A stretch of 64,000 nucleotides of DNA from Coriobacteriaceae bacterium (GCA_004555335.1 SFII01000001.1:1-64000), one strand, 5' to 3'. Numbered from the stretch's first letter, positions 24,280-35,599 are shown. Translations and numbers: made by a program. The notes: generated by a model from the letters alone, not told the origin.

Positions 24280-25191
24280 ATGCCGAACCTACACGACATC
24301 GAAAGGCGTATCAGCTCCGTAAATTCTACGAAGCAGATCACGCGTACCATGGAAATGGTTTCTGCAGCGAAGATCCGCCGCGCTACCGAGCGCATGGAAG
24401 CTTCTGCTCCGTATTCCAACTCCATGAGTGAAATGCTGGCGAATGTCGCGTCGCGTGCGGCTGGCTCCGACAATCCGCTTCTTCAGGAACGCGAAGAGGT
24501 CAAGAGGATCCTGTACATCGCCGTGGTTTCCGACCGCGGCTTGGCAGGCGGCTTCAACTCGAACGTTCTGCGCCATGTCGAAAAGGACATCAAGGCAAAG
24601 GCTGCTGAGGGAATCGAAAGCCACGTCGTCGCATGCGGCAAGAAGGCTATCTCCTTCTTCAGCTTCCGCAACATCAACCTTGAAATGGTTTTCAAGGACC
24701 TGTCTGCGGATCCTACCGTCGAAGAAGCGGCCGCAATCGCCATCAAGGCGATCGAGGGTTACGCTAACGGCGAGTACGACAAGGTCGTTCTGGTATACAA
24801 CCACACCAAGAACGCTGCCGAGCAGGTTCTCTGCGAGGAAGTCGTATTGCCTGTTGACACTTCGAATGTCAGCACGCCAGCGGATTCGTCCGACGATAAC
24901 GCCGGTGAAAGCACTGCGCAGGCTATCGCGGCCGATACCATTTTCGAGCCCGATACCGAAGCCGTCCTTAACGGATTGCTGCCCGCGTATGTGAAGACCA
25001 TGATCTATCATGGTTTGGTCGACAGCGCTGCCGGTGAGCAGGGTGCTCGTCGTACCGCAATGAAATCTGCAACCGACAACGCGAATGAAATGGTTGAGAC
25101 CCTGCAGAGGTTCTACAACCGAGTTCGCCAGGGCGCCATCACTACCGAGATCAACGAGATCGTCGGCGGCGCCGCAGCTTTGGAGGAATAA
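24280..25191 (+). CDS. atpG: ATP synthase F1 subunit gamma
   Basis: Central rotating shaft. The 303-residue protein has the conserved coiled-coil termini: an N-terminal DIERRISSVNSTKQITRTMEMVSAAKIRRA type pattern and a C-terminal helix (MKSATDNANEMVETLQRFYNRVRQ) ending with ITTEINEIVGGAAAL. The middle Rossmann-like domain has SDRGLAGGFNSNV. A short acidic Ser/Asp insert around residues 195-215 (near base 24880) is longer than in many homologues. It is 6 bases before atpD. Confidence 0.97.
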   Translation: MPNLHDIERRISSVNSTKQITRTMEMVSAAKIRRATERMEASAPYSNSMSEMLANVASRAAGSDNPLLQEREEVKRILYIAVVSDRGLAGGFNSNVLRHVEKDIKAKAAEGIESHVVACGKKAISFFSFRNINLEMVFKDLSADPTVEEAAAIAIKAIEGYANGEYDKVVLVYNHTKNAAEQVLCEEVVLPVDTSNVSTPADSSDDNAGESTAQAIAADTIFEPDTEAVLNGLLPAYVKTMIYHGLVDSAAGEQGARRTAMKSATDNANEMVETLQRFYNRVRQGAITTEINEIVGGAAALEE

Positions 25192-26625
<1,434 letters not shown>

Positions 26626-26626
26626 T

Positions 26627-27034
26627 ATGCCTAGTTTGACCTGCGACATCGTCACTCCGGCTCAGCTTCTGTACACGCAGGAATGCCACATGGTTGTTGT
26701 TCCCGGCGAAATGGGTTCCATGGGCTTCATGAAGGATCATGCCCCGCTTGTCTCTTCTTTGGCCGACGGCATCGCACGCGTGTATTCCGACGCGAGCACT
26801 GTGGCGCAAACCTATGCGCTCCAGGGCGGTTATGTCCAGGTGACTGGCGAAAAGGTGATCATTCTTGCTGACAGGGCCATCCCGGTTTCGGATATCGATC
26901 TGGCCGGCGTTCAGGCACAGGCAGCGGAATTGGAATCCCAGATTGCCAATCTTGCCGAAGGCAGCTCCGAGCGTGCCTTGCTGGACATCGATCTTGCCTG
27001 GTGCAAGGTGCAGGAACACGCAGTTACCGCATAA
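26627..27034 (+). CDS. atpC: ATP synthase F1 subunit epsilon
   Basis: Regulatory subunit that couples F1 to the c-ring and can brake ATP hydrolysis. The 135-residue protein has the N-terminal beta-sandwich (LTCDIVTPAQLLYTQECHMVVVPGEMGSMGFMKDHAPLVSSL) and a short C-terminal helical part of about 50 residues. It is the last gene of the atp operon, followed by a strong terminator. Confidence 0.95.
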   Translation: MPSLTCDIVTPAQLLYTQECHMVVVPGEMGSMGFMKDHAPLVSSLADGIARVYSDASTVAQTYALQGGYVQVTGEKVIILADRAIPVSDIDLAGVQAQAAELESQIANLAEGSSERALLDIDLAWCKVQEHAVTA

Positions 27035-27066
27035 TAATTTCCTTGCATCGAGCGTTACGCTATCAG

Positions 27067-27091
27067 AGGCGCCCCTTTCGGGGCGCCTTTT
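27067..27091 (+). terminator. Intrinsic terminator of the ATP synthase operon
   Basis: AGGCGCCCC pairs with GGGGCGCCT across a four-base loop, ending in TTTT. Confidence 0.9.
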
Positions 27092-27208
27092 CTTGTATTG
27101 AAATGAATATGGTCTTGCAAGAAGAATGGACGGTCGGTTTTTCTGTGGGACGTCTATGGAACAGGTGATGATGATTGGCGGGGGCTTAGCCGTCCATCTT
27201 GCATTCGC

Positions 27209-27217
27209 TGGTATGAT
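27209..27217 (+). promoter_or_regulatory. Candidate extended -10 element upstream of dnaE
   Basis: TGGTATGAT (extended -10, TATGAT at 27212-27217) lies in the only intergenic gap before dnaE and gives a leader of about 75 nt. The element is nearly identical to those before gatC, tRNA-Leu and lysC. No clear -35 is seen. Confidence 0.4.
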
Positions 27218-27299
27218 TGGATGCGGAAAATTACGGCGCCCTTGCGCCAACATTGCCAGAAGGGTTCATGCATGCTTAATGATCCCTGCCGGAGTCTGA

Positions 27300-30200
27300 A
27301 TGAGCATTGCGAGGCATCGAATGGGTTTCGTCCATTTACACAATCACACCGAATATTCGCTTCTGGACGGAGCGACCCACATCATCGATATGGTCAAACG
27401 GGCCGCCGAATTGGACATGTCGGCCGTTGCAATCACCGATCATGGTGTGATGAGCGGCGTTCCGGAACTTTGCGACGCCTGCGCTAAAGTTGAAAAGCAG
27501 ACGGGCAAGAAGGTCAAGCCCATCTACGGTTGCGAGGTTTATTTTACGACCGACGATTCCCTGAAGAGGGAGGGCAAACCCAGGCTGTATCACATGATCC
27601 TGCTTGCGAAGACGAATGAGGGCTATCACAACCTTGTCCGCTTGGTGAGCGAATCGCACGTCGAGAACTTCTATTACAAGCCCAGAACCACCCTAGATAT
27701 GCTCAAGAGGTATTCGAAGGGGCTTATCGGCACGAGCGCCTGCATCGGCGGCATCATCCCGCAGCTTCTGGATAACCGCCAGTTCGAAGATGCGGTGATT
27801 TGGGCAAAACGCTTTGCCGAGATCTTCGAACCGGGGGATTTTTACATCGAGCTTCAAGATCAGGGAATCATGACAGATTCGGGCATGACCCAGAACCAGC
27901 TCAATCAACAGCTTACCGAAGTTGCGCGCCAGGCCGGTTTGAAGACGACCGCCGCCAACGATTTCCATTACCTGACGAAGGAAGACGCGAGAGCCCAGGA
28001 TCTGATGATCTGCATCGGCACCGGTTCGCAGTTGAACGATCCCGATCGTATGGCATTCCCTAACCAGGAGTTCTATATGAAGACGGAAGAGGAAATGCGC
28101 GAGGCAATGCGCGATTTCCCCGAGGCTTGCGATACCACGGTCGAAATCGCCGAGAAATGCAACGTCGAACTCGAGCGCGATTCCATTCTCCCTCGTTTCC
28201 CCCTTCCCGAAGGCGAAACGGAAGAGTCCTGGTTCCGCAAGCAATGCGAAAAGGGATTGATCTTCCGCTATGGCGATGAGAATACGAAGAGCATCCAAGA
28301 CCTGCCCAAGGAAATCGTCGACCGCTACGAGCATGAAGCCGGCATCATCCTGCAGCAGGGCTTCCCCGCGTACTTCCTTATCGTTCAGGAATATATCCAA
28401 TGGGCGAAAGAACACGGCATCGGTGTCGGCCCGGGCCGTGGTTCCGCTGCCGGCTCCATCGTCGCCTACGCCATGGAGATCACGGACTTGGACCCCCTGC
28501 CATACGGATTGATCTTCGAACGCTTCCTTTCCCCGGAACGCGTGGAGATGCCCGATATCGACGTCGACTTCGACGATCAGTATCGCCAGGACGTCATCGA
28601 CCATGTCCGAGATGTCTATGGCGAAGACCACATCGCAGGCGTTATCACCTTCGGCAAGCTGCAGGCGAAGAATGCCGTCAGGGACGCCACGCGCGTACTG
28701 GGTTACAGCTACAGCGCGGGCGACAGGCTGTGCAAGCTGATCGGCGACGAACTGGGCATCAGCATCTCCAAGGCGATCGAGACCAATCCCGACTTGAAGA
28801 ATGCCTACGAAACCGAAGAAGAGGCGCGTACCATCATCGATGCGGCGCTTTCCATCGAAGGCCAGATCCGCGGCGAGGGAGTGCATGCCTGCGCAACCAT
28901 CATCTGCCGCGACCCCATGTCCGACCACGTTCCCGTGAAGCGCGACACCAAGGGCGGCGGCATCATCACGCAGTACGACGGCCATTACACGCCTGATCTG
29001 GGTCTGCTTAAGATGGACTTCCTCGGCCTGCGCACCTTGGGCGTGATCAGCCGCGCTTGCAAGAACGTCTACGAGCGTTATGGAGTCGAGCTGAACCCGA
29101 CTGACCTTCCCCTGGAAGACGAGAAGGCCTTCGATCTTATGTGCCGGGGCAACATGGACGGCTTATTCCAGGTGGAGAGCGCCCTGTACGTCACGCTGTT
29201 CGCGCGCATGCAGCCCCGTCAGTTCACCGACATCGTCGCATCGATCGCGCTGAACCGTCCGGGCCCCCTCCAGAACGGCTTCGTCGACGACTACGTGAAC
29301 CGAAGGCAGGGCAAGTGCCCCGTCGTCTACTACGACGACCGCCTGCGTCCCATCTTGGAGGAAACCTACGGCACGATCGTCTACCAGGAGCAGCTGATGC
29401 AGATCTCCATGGCGATGTGCGGTTTCTCTGCCGGTAAGGCAGACAAGCTGCGCAAGGCCATGGGTAAGAAGAAGCTCGACGTCATGCAGTCGTTGGAATC
29501 CGACTGGAATACCGGCGCGGAGGAAAACGGCTATTCCCTGGAAGTGGCGGGCAAGGTATGGAACGACGCCCTGCACTTCGCGGAGTATGCGTTCAATAAG
29601 TCCCACTCCGCCTGCTACGCGGTGCTTGTTATGCGCACGGCTTTCCTGAAGGCGCATTACCCCAAGGAATTCATGGCCGCAGTGCTGTCCAGCTACATGG
29701 GCAACAACGACAAGCTGATCCACTACATCGCAAGCTGCGGTGCTTCGGGAGTGCAGGTGCTTCCCCCCGACATCAACTCGTCCAACCTGGAGTTCACGCC
29801 CGTAGACGAAGGCGTGCGTTTCGGTTTGGCGGGTGTGCGCGGCGTCGGTGAGAAGGTGGTCGAGGAAATCATCCGCGAGCGCAACGCGAACGGGCCCTAT
29901 ACCAGCTTGCATGACTTCGTGTACCGCATGGATTCGAAGTGCTACAACCGCAAAACCCTCGAAGCGCTCATCAAGGCGGGCGCCTTCGATTCGACGGGCT
30001 ATACCCGAAAGCAGCTCATGCGCTTCATCGACGAGACCACCTTGTTGGAGAGCGCCGCGAAGCGCCAGAAGGACAAGGATTCCGGTCAGATCAGCATGTT
30101 CGACATGTTCGCCGATGACGCCGACTCGGGTTTTTCCGAGGAAGTGCCCCCTCCCGATGGCATCGAGTGGGATAAGCGGACCTTGCTGTCCTACGAGAAG

Positions 30201-30812
30201 GAGATCCTGAAGATCTACGTTTCCGATCACCCCTTGCGGCCCTACCAGGCGCAATTGGCCCGCCTTTCCAAATTCCGTTTGGGCGATCTTGCGGAACGCG
30301 AGAAGGAAATCAAGAGCGCAACCTTCGTGGGAATGGTTACCAATGTTGCGACCAAGCTCACCAAAACGGGCAAGCGCATGGCGAATTTCGTGTTGGAGGA
30401 CACTACCGGCAAAGTCGATTGCGTGTGCTTCAAGTACGACGATTTCGCCCAGCATCTGGAAGAGGATGTGATCGTCCAGGTGAAGGGCAAGTACGAGGTA
30501 TCCGATCGCGGAAACCAGCTGATGGCCTTCGAGATCAGCCGTCTGGAACTGCACGAGGAGGAGCCGGTGGACGATTCGCCCAGGAACGTCTCCATTTCGA
30601 TCATGCAACGCGACATGACCCAGGACTCCATGGTCTTCCTCAACCAGATCCTGAAGAAGTACCCAGGTCAGGACGGGGTCGCCCTCATGGTCAGCCAGAC
30701 CGATGGGCGCAAGTTCAGGGCGGAGCTGCCTTTGACGATCGATTCCCGTAACCGCGGGGTATACACGGAGCTGCATCAGCTGTTCGGCCGCCAGGTTTGG
30801 GAGGTGCTGTAG
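27300..30812 (+). CDS. dnaE: DNA polymerase III subunit alpha
   Basis: Replicative polymerase of 1170 residues. Domain order is PHP (starting VHLHNHTEYSLLDGATH), then the palm with the catalytic aspartates in PDIDVDFDD, fingers, a helix-hairpin-helix/tandem region near residues 830-900, and a C-terminal OB-fold (SATFVGMVTNVATKLTKTGK). The start at 27300 has CCGGAG 5 bases upstream; an alternative ATG at 27321 begins closer to the PHP motif but has a weaker GAGGC. It is followed without a gap by truA. Confidence 0.97.
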   Translation: MSIARHRMGFVHLHNHTEYSLLDGATHIIDMVKRAAELDMSAVAITDHGVMSGVPELCDACAKVEKQTGKKVKPIYGCEVYFTTDDSLKREGKPRLYHMILLAKTNEGYHNLVRLVSESHVENFYYKPRTTLDMLKRYSKGLIGTSACIGGIIPQLLDNRQFEDAVIWAKRFAEIFEPGDFYIELQDQGIMTDSGMTQNQLNQQLTEVARQAGLKTTAANDFHYLTKEDARAQDLMICIGTGSQLNDPDRMAFPNQEFYMKTEEEMREAMRDFPEACDTTVEIAEKCNVELERDSILPRFPLPEGETEESWFRKQCEKGLIFRYGDENTKSIQDLPKEIVDRYEHEAGIILQQGFPAYFLIVQEYIQWAKEHGIGVGPGRGSAAGSIVAYAMEITDLDPLPYGLIFERFLSPERVEMPDIDVDFDDQYRQDVIDHVRDVYGEDHIAGVITFGKLQAKNAVRDATRVLGYSYSAGDRLCKLIGDELGISISKAIETNPDLKNAYETEEEARTIIDAALSIEGQIRGEGVHACATIICRDPMSDHVPVKRDTKGGGIITQYDGHYTPDLGLLKMDFLGLRTLGVISRACKNVYERYGVELNPTDLPLEDEKAFDLMCRGNMDGLFQVESALYVTLFARMQPRQFTDIVASIALNRPGPLQNGFVDDYVNRRQGKCPVVYYDDRLRPILEETYGTIVYQEQLMQISMAMCGFSAGKADKLRKAMGKKKLDVMQSLESDWNTGAEENGYSLEVAGKVWNDALHFAEYAFNKSHSACYAVLVMRTAFLKAHYPKEFMAAVLSSYMGNNDKLIHYIASCGASGVQVLPPDINSSNLEFTPVDEGVRFGLAGVRGVGEKVVEEIIRERNANGPYTSLHDFVYRMDSKCYNRKTLEALIKAGAFDSTGYTRKQLMRFIDETTLLESAAKRQKDKDSGQISMFDMFADDADSGFSEEVPPPDGIEWDKRTLLSYEKEILKIYVSDHPLRPYQAQLARLSKFRLGDLAEREKEIKSATFVGMVTNVATKLTKTGKRMANFVLEDTTGKVDCVCFKYDDFAQHLEEDVIVQVKGKYEVSDRGNQLMAFEISRLELHEEEPVDDSPRNVSISIMQRDMTQDSMVFLNQILKKYPGQDGVALMVSQTDGRKFRAELPLTIDSRNRGVYTELHQLFGRQVWEVL

Positions 30813-31574
30813 ATGCCGACATTCGCACTGAAGCTTTCCTACGATGGGAAGCCGTTCTGCGGCTTCGCGCGCCAACCGGGCATGCTGACCGTGCAAGGCG
30901 AGCTGGAGCATGCGCTCGAGATGCTCTACCGACGCCCCGTGCAGACCGTGTGCGCAGGCCGCACCGATTCGGGCGTGCACGCCCTGGGGCAGGTGGTGAG
31001 CTTCGATCTGACCGAAGATGAGGCGGGCATCCGCCGCGACGATGCGCTCATGCGCTCGCTGAACGCCCTGACCCATGACCGCATGTCCGTATGCGAGGTG
31101 CTCCATCCCCAGGAAGGATTTTCCGCCCGTTTCGACGCGAAGGCGCGCGAGTACCGCTACTTCATAGCGAATACCTCATATCCGCCTTTGGTGATGGGCG
31201 ATTTCAGCTGGCAGATCACGTCCCCACTCGACATCGGGGCAATGAGGGAGGGTGCCTCCTATCTGATCGGGGAGCATGATTTCAAGAGCTTCTGCATGGC
31301 GGTTTCCGCAGTGGGCAAGCCCACGTGCCGCAATGTGATCTCCATCGACATCGACCCGGTCGAGGTGATGGGCCAGCAGCTGATCTGCATCAAGGTGGTG
31401 GGAAGCTCCTTTCTGCATTCCATGGTCCGCACCATCGTGGGCACCCTGGTTGCCGTGGGACGCGGCAAGCGCAAGCCCGAATGGGTGGGCGAGGTGCTCG
31501 AGGCACGCCGCCGGGAAGCGGCAGGGGAAAATGCGCCTGCGCAGGGCTTGATTTTCTGGGAGGTCCGCTACTGA
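30813..31574 (+). CDS. truA: tRNA pseudouridine synthase A
   Basis: Makes pseudouridine 38-40 in the anticodon stem-loop of tRNAs. The 253-residue protein has LKLSYDGKPFCGFARQPG, the catalytic motif CAGRTDSGVHALGQ with Asp52, and the C-terminal SFLHSMVRTIVGTLVAVGRG. It starts immediately after the dnaE stop codon and its stop overlaps the next ATG (TGATG), so the three genes are probably cotranscribed. Confidence 0.96.
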   Translation: MPTFALKLSYDGKPFCGFARQPGMLTVQGELEHALEMLYRRPVQTVCAGRTDSGVHALGQVVSFDLTEDEAGIRRDDALMRSLNALTHDRMSVCEVLHPQEGFSARFDAKAREYRYFIANTSYPPLVMGDFSWQITSPLDIGAMREGASYLIGEHDFKSFCMAVSAVGKPTCRNVISIDIDPVEVMGQQLICIKVVGSSFLHSMVRTIVGTLVAVGRGKRKPEWVGEVLEARRREAAGENAPAQGLIFWEVRY

Positions 31575-31918
31575 TGCCCGCGCGCAAGCCGCGGGTGCGG
31601 GCCTGCTGGGAATGCAAGGGCGGGAAGGTGTTCCTGGAACCGGAGAAAACAGGCGCGCTGTCCTCGCTCGTCCGTCGCGTGCAGGAGCGCGTAGGTGTCG
31701 GATTCCCTTTCGGGGAAAGGGGGACCGTCGTTCCTAACGAGCGAGATGGCGGCAAAGCCCGCCAGGGTGAACGGGCTGATCTTGGCCAGATGCCGCATTC
31801 CGCCCCCGTGCGTCCGGCATGCTTCAGGCAGCTTTATTCCTCGCGCGATGGGCGTTTCGTGGTCTTCGAGGATGCGCAGGGGCATCTGACTTCGGTGGAT
31901 GCATCCCGATTCGCATAA
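31574..31918 (+). CDS. Small protein of unknown function coupled to truA
   Basis: A 114-residue basic protein whose ATG overlaps the truA stop. It has an N-terminal ACWECKGGKV segment that could be half of a metal site, a variable middle, and a C-terminal stretch with ordinary protein-like composition (CFRQLYSSRDGRFVVFEDAQGH). I do not recognise a family. An antisense frame at 31568-31885 is also open but lacks a ribosome-binding site, so the plus-strand reading is preferred on coupling and composition. Confidence 0.5.
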   Translation: MPARKPRVRACWECKGGKVFLEPEKTGALSSLVRRVQERVGVGFPFGERGTVVPNERDGGKARQGERADLGQMPHSAPVRPACFRQLYSSRDGRFVVFEDAQGHLTSVDASRFA

Positions 31919-31988
31919 GGGAAGGCCCGTTCACGTGCCGGACAGTGAAGCGGAATCCTTGGGAAGCGCTGCCTATCTGCAGGCTGAA

Positions 31989-32028
31989 GGCGGCATCGTT
32001 TACTGAACTATGCCGCTTGCCGTTTTTT
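31989..32028 (+). terminator. Probable terminator of the dnaE-truA unit
   Basis: GCGGCAT (31990-31996) pairs with ATGCCGC (32010-32016), followed six bases later by a run of seven T. The spacing to the T-run is longer than ideal. Confidence 0.45.
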
Positions 32029-32134
32029 TCGCGCCTGAAACATTCGAACTTGCTCAGGCAATGCGGCGGTTTGGGGAAAAACCGTTACAGTCTTGCGGAT
32101 TGACAAAACTCAGGAGATTAAAAAAGGGGGATAC

Positions 32135-33514
32135 ATGGAAGAAAAGACCGTTTCCCGTTCTTCGTGGTCGGGCAAGTGGGCGTTCATTCTGGCGGCCGCC
32201 GCGTCTGCGGTCGGCTTGGGAAACATGTGGCGTTTCCCGTACCTTGCAGCAAAGTACGGCGGCGGCATGTTCCTTATCACGTACTTGGTGCTGGTAGTGA
32301 CCTTCGGTTTCGCGCTGATGATGGTGGAAACCGCCCTGGGCCGCAAGACCGGCTTGAGCGCGATCGGCGCCTTCGGTGCCCTGAAGAAGAAGTACCGCTT
32401 CATCGGTGTCTTCCAGTCCATCATTCCCTTCATCATCACCCCGTACTACTGCGTGATCGGCGGTTGGGTTGCGAAGTACGCCTTCGCGTATCTGACGGCT
32501 GGCCCCGACGCGCTTGCGGATGGCGGCGGTTACTTCACCTCCTTCATCGCGGGCAACTATTCCAGCTTCTTCTGGATGGCGGTATTCGTGCTGCTCACCT
32601 GCGCAGTCATCTTCTTCGGCGTCAAGGGCGGTATCGAGCGCTCCAATAAGATCCTCATGCCCCTGCTCATCGGCATGGCGCTGTGCATCTCCATCTACGT
32701 TATGACCATGCCCGGCGCATTCGACGGCCTGAAGTACTACCTGGTCCCCGATATCTCCAAGTTCAGTCCCGAACTGGTTATCGGCGCCATGGGCCAGATG
32801 TTCTACAGCCTGAGCTTGGCCATGGGCATCATGGTCACCTACGGCTCCTACATGAAGAAGGGCGACGACCTGGAGCACTCCGTCCGCCGCATCGAGATCT
32901 TCGACACCGGTATCGCATTCCTGGCCGGCTTGATGATCGTTCCCGCAGCCTTCGTTGCGATGGGTTCCGGCGAGGCGGTTGCGGAATCCTCCGGTCCCTC
33001 CCTCATGTTCATCGTGCTTCCCCAGGTGTTCCAGTCCTTCGGCGGCGTCGCCACCGTTCTGGGCTTCGCATTCTTCCTGCTGGTGATGTTCGCGGCGCTG
33101 ACCTCTGCAATCTCCCTGACCGAAACCTGCGTTTCGATTGTCCAGGACTCCCTGAAGTCCTCCCGTCGCAGGGCCTTCGTCATCTGCACCATCTACGTGC
33201 TCGTTGCGGCGACGATCGTCAACCTGGGCTATAACGACCTGTCCTTCATCCAGCCGCTGGGCGAGGGTTCTTCCATCCTGGACTTCCTGGACTTCATCTC
33301 CAACTCCGTCATGATGCCCATCGCATCCTTGATGACCTGCATCTTCATCGGTTGGATCGTGAAGCCGAAGGTGATCATCGACGAAGTCAAGATCTCCAGC
33401 AAGTTCAAGTCCGAGGGCCTGTTCGTGGTCATGATCAAGTACGTCGCCCCCGTTCTGGTCACGATCATCCTCATCGCCTACGTCGCAGCCCAATTCGGAT
33501 TCTTCTCGATGTAG
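32135..33514 (+). CDS. Sodium-dependent transporter, neurotransmitter:sodium symporter (NSS) family
   Basis: Na+-coupled amino-acid importer related to LeuT/MhsT. The 459-residue protein has about 11-12 helices. The first helix carries the NSS signature FILAAAASAVGLGNMWRFPYLAAKYGGG with the unwound Na+/substrate site; helix 6 is SPELVIGAMGQMFYSLSLAMGIMVTYGSY. The ATG at 32135 follows AAAAAGGGGG; the frame upstream has no match. It is monocistronic between two terminators. The substrate is probably a hydrophobic or aromatic amino acid by family, not readable here. Confidence 0.94.
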   Translation: MEEKTVSRSSWSGKWAFILAAAASAVGLGNMWRFPYLAAKYGGGMFLITYLVLVVTFGFALMMVETALGRKTGLSAIGAFGALKKKYRFIGVFQSIIPFIITPYYCVIGGWVAKYAFAYLTAGPDALADGGGYFTSFIAGNYSSFFWMAVFVLLTCAVIFFGVKGGIERSNKILMPLLIGMALCISIYVMTMPGAFDGLKYYLVPDISKFSPELVIGAMGQMFYSLSLAMGIMVTYGSYMKKGDDLEHSVRRIEIFDTGIAFLAGLMIVPAAFVAMGSGEAVAESSGPSLMFIVLPQVFQSFGGVATVLGFAFFLLVMFAALTSAISLTETCVSIVQDSLKSSRRRAFVICTIYVLVAATIVNLGYNDLSFIQPLGEGSSILDFLDFISNSVMMPIASLMTCIFIGWIVKPKVIIDEVKISSKFKSEGLFVVMIKYVAPVLVTIILIAYVAAQFGFFSM

Positions 33515-33540
33515 CGCAGGCTTCTCAGAGAGCTCTTTCC

Positions 33541-33573
33541 AAAGGCCCGGCTGCTTGGCGGTCGGGCCTTTTT
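33541..33573 (+). terminator. Intrinsic terminator after the NSS transporter
   Basis: AAAGGCCCG pairs with CGGGCCTTT across a 13-base loop, ending in five T. Confidence 0.85.
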
Positions 33574-33646
33574 GCGCCCGGTATCCTTTGCGGGTGCGGT
33601 ATCATAAATCAGTTAGACAGAATGGCAACGTCATAAAGGAATCACC

Positions 33647-34711
33647 ATGGCACTTTCCATCGGCATCGTCGGCCTGCCCAACGTGGGCAAGTCCACGCTG
33701 TTTACCGCCCTCACCAATAAGGGCGGCCTTGCGGCGAACTATCCCTTCGCCACCATCGAACCCAACGTGGGCATCGTTCCCGTTCCCGACGCCCGCCTGA
33801 ACCGCCTGGCGGAAATCGACAATCCCGCACGCATCGTCCCCGCGACCGTCGAGTTCGTGGATATCGCCGGCCTGGTTGCGGGTGCGTCCCAGGGCGAGGG
33901 CCTGGGCAACCAGTTCCTTGCGAACATCCGCGAAACCGACGCGATCTGCGAGGTTGTCCGTTTCTTCAGCGACCCGGATGTCGTGCATGTCGCCGGCAGG
34001 GTGAATCCCGCATCCGACGTCGACACCATCAAGACCGAGCTGATCCTGGCGGACATGGGAACCATCGAAAAGGCCATGCCCCGCTTGGAAAAGGAAGCGA
34101 AGAGGGATAAGTCCCTGGGTCTTCGCCTGGAAACCGCGAAGAAGGTCTACGAGGGCCTGAACGAAGGTAACCGCGCGCTTACCCTGGGGCTGACCGAGGA
34201 AGAGGCGAAGAGCATCTACGACCTGCATCTTCTGACCATGAAGCCCATGCTCTACATCGCGAATGTGGACGAAGATGCCATGAACGACGAGCTTCCCGAA
34301 ATCGATGGCTGCACCCCGGTGCCCATCTCCGCGAAGATCGAGGCCGACCTGGCCGAATTGGATCCCGAAGAAGCCGCCGAGTATCTGGAGGCGCTTGGTC
34401 TGGAAGAAAGCGGCTTGGCCCGCCTCATCCGCGAGGCATACAAGCTTCTGGGCCTGCATTCCTTCTTCACCAGCGGCGAAACCGAAACCCGCGCATGGAC
34501 CGTGCCCATCGGCGCCAAGGCCCCCCAGGCGGCAGGCGTCATCCATTCCGACTTCGAGCGCGGCTTCATCAAGGCGATCACCGCTTCCTTCGAGGACTAC
34601 AGCGAGCTTGACGGCGAGGCGGGATGCAAGGCTGCCGGCAAGCTGCGCCAGGAAGGCAAGGAATACGTGGTGCAGGACGGCGATGTCATGCACTTCATGT
34701 TCAACGTATAG
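33647..34711 (+). CDS. ychF: Ribosome-associated ATPase/GTPase YchF (OLA1 family)
   Basis: P-loop protein of the Obg family that binds ribosomes and prefers ATP in characterised members; it affects oxidative-stress responses. The 354-residue protein has G1 GLPNVGKST, G3 DIAGLVAGASQGEGLGNQFLANIRE and a C-terminal TGS domain (TFNV-type ending MHFMFNV). The start follows AAAGGAATCACC. It is followed by aroD after a GC-rich hairpin near 34730-34756 that lacks a T-tract. Confidence 0.96.
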   Translation: MALSIGIVGLPNVGKSTLFTALTNKGGLAANYPFATIEPNVGIVPVPDARLNRLAEIDNPARIVPATVEFVDIAGLVAGASQGEGLGNQFLANIRETDAICEVVRFFSDPDVVHVAGRVNPASDVDTIKTELILADMGTIEKAMPRLEKEAKRDKSLGLRLETAKKVYEGLNEGNRALTLGLTEEEAKSIYDLHLLTMKPMLYIANVDEDAMNDELPEIDGCTPVPISAKIEADLAELDPEEAAEYLEALGLEESGLARLIREAYKLLGLHSFFTSGETETRAWTVPIGAKAPQAAGVIHSDFERGFIKAITASFEDYSELDGEAGCKAAGKLRQEGKEYVVQDGDVMHFMFNV

Positions 34712-34776
34712 GAAAGACGTTTCGCGGGGCGCGCCGGACTCAAGAGGGCCGGCGCGTCTGCATGGAGAGGGGCGCG

Positions 34777-35538
34777 ATGAAGCCGTTTGCAAGGAAGGGA
34801 ATAACGGTAGGCGAGGGGATGCCGAAGACAATCGTCCCCATCATGCCCCGCGATCTGGACGCTGCCCTCGAAGCTGCGGATGATGCAGTGCGGGCCGGTG
34901 CGGATTGCGTCGAGCTCAGGCTCGATTTCTGCGACGAGGTGCGTGACGAGTGCGCGATGGCAAAGCTATGCGCCCGTCTTGCGGGGCACCTCGAGGGAAC
35001 CCTGCTGTTGGTGACCTTCCGCTCGAAGGACCAAGGGGGCCAGGAAACGCTTCCCCCCGATGCCTACGAGTGCCTGATCGGTGCGGTGGCATCCGTCGGG
35101 GGCGTCGATATGGTGGATGTGGAAATAGGCTTCGGCGACGAGGCTGTTTCCCGCATGTGCGCTCTCATCCGCGAAGCGGGGGCCGTCCCCGTGGTCTCCC
35201 ATCACGATTTCCAGAAAACCCCCGAAGAGGGCGAATTGGAAGCGCTGCTCGCACGCATGGAACGCCTGGGCGCGGGCGTCTGCAAGTTCGCCGTCATGGC
35301 GGCGGATACCGCCGATGCCCTGCGCGTCATGCAGGCAACCGAGCGCTATTCCCGCATTTCCCAAGTGCCCCTGCTCACCATGGCGATGGGTCCGGCGGGT
35401 GGCGCGACCCGTGTGCTCGGAGAGCTTTTCGGCTCGAGCATGACCTTCTGCGCGCTCGGTCGGGCCTCGGCGCCCGGCCAGGTGCAGATCGGGCAGGCGC
35501 GTGCGCTCATGCAGGGAATCCACGAGATTTCGCGGTAA
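34777..35538 (+). CDS. aroD: Type I 3-dehydroquinate dehydratase
   Basis: Dehydrates 3-dehydroquinate in the shikimate pathway through a Schiff base. The 253-residue protein has the catalytic pair at the same numbers as in E. coli AroD: His143 in SHHDFQKTP and Lys170 in CKFAVMA. It also has the Glu/Arg motif CVELRLDF. The ATG at 34777 follows GGAGAGGGG; an in-frame ATG at 34762 would add five residues. No other shikimate genes are nearby; it stands between ychF and larB. Confidence 0.94.
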   Translation: MKPFARKGITVGEGMPKTIVPIMPRDLDAALEAADDAVRAGADCVELRLDFCDEVRDECAMAKLCARLAGHLEGTLLLVTFRSKDQGGQETLPPDAYECLIGAVASVGGVDMVDVEIGFGDEAVSRMCALIREAGAVPVVSHHDFQKTPEEGELEALLARMERLGAGVCKFAVMAADTADALRVMQATERYSRISQVPLLTMAMGPAGGATRVLGELFGSSMTFCALGRASAPGQVQIGQARALMQGIHEISR

Positions 35539-35599
35539 CGGCCCGTCTTAGGGCGGATGGGTTCCGTGCTTCGCGCGGGACGGCAGAGAAAGGGGTCTC

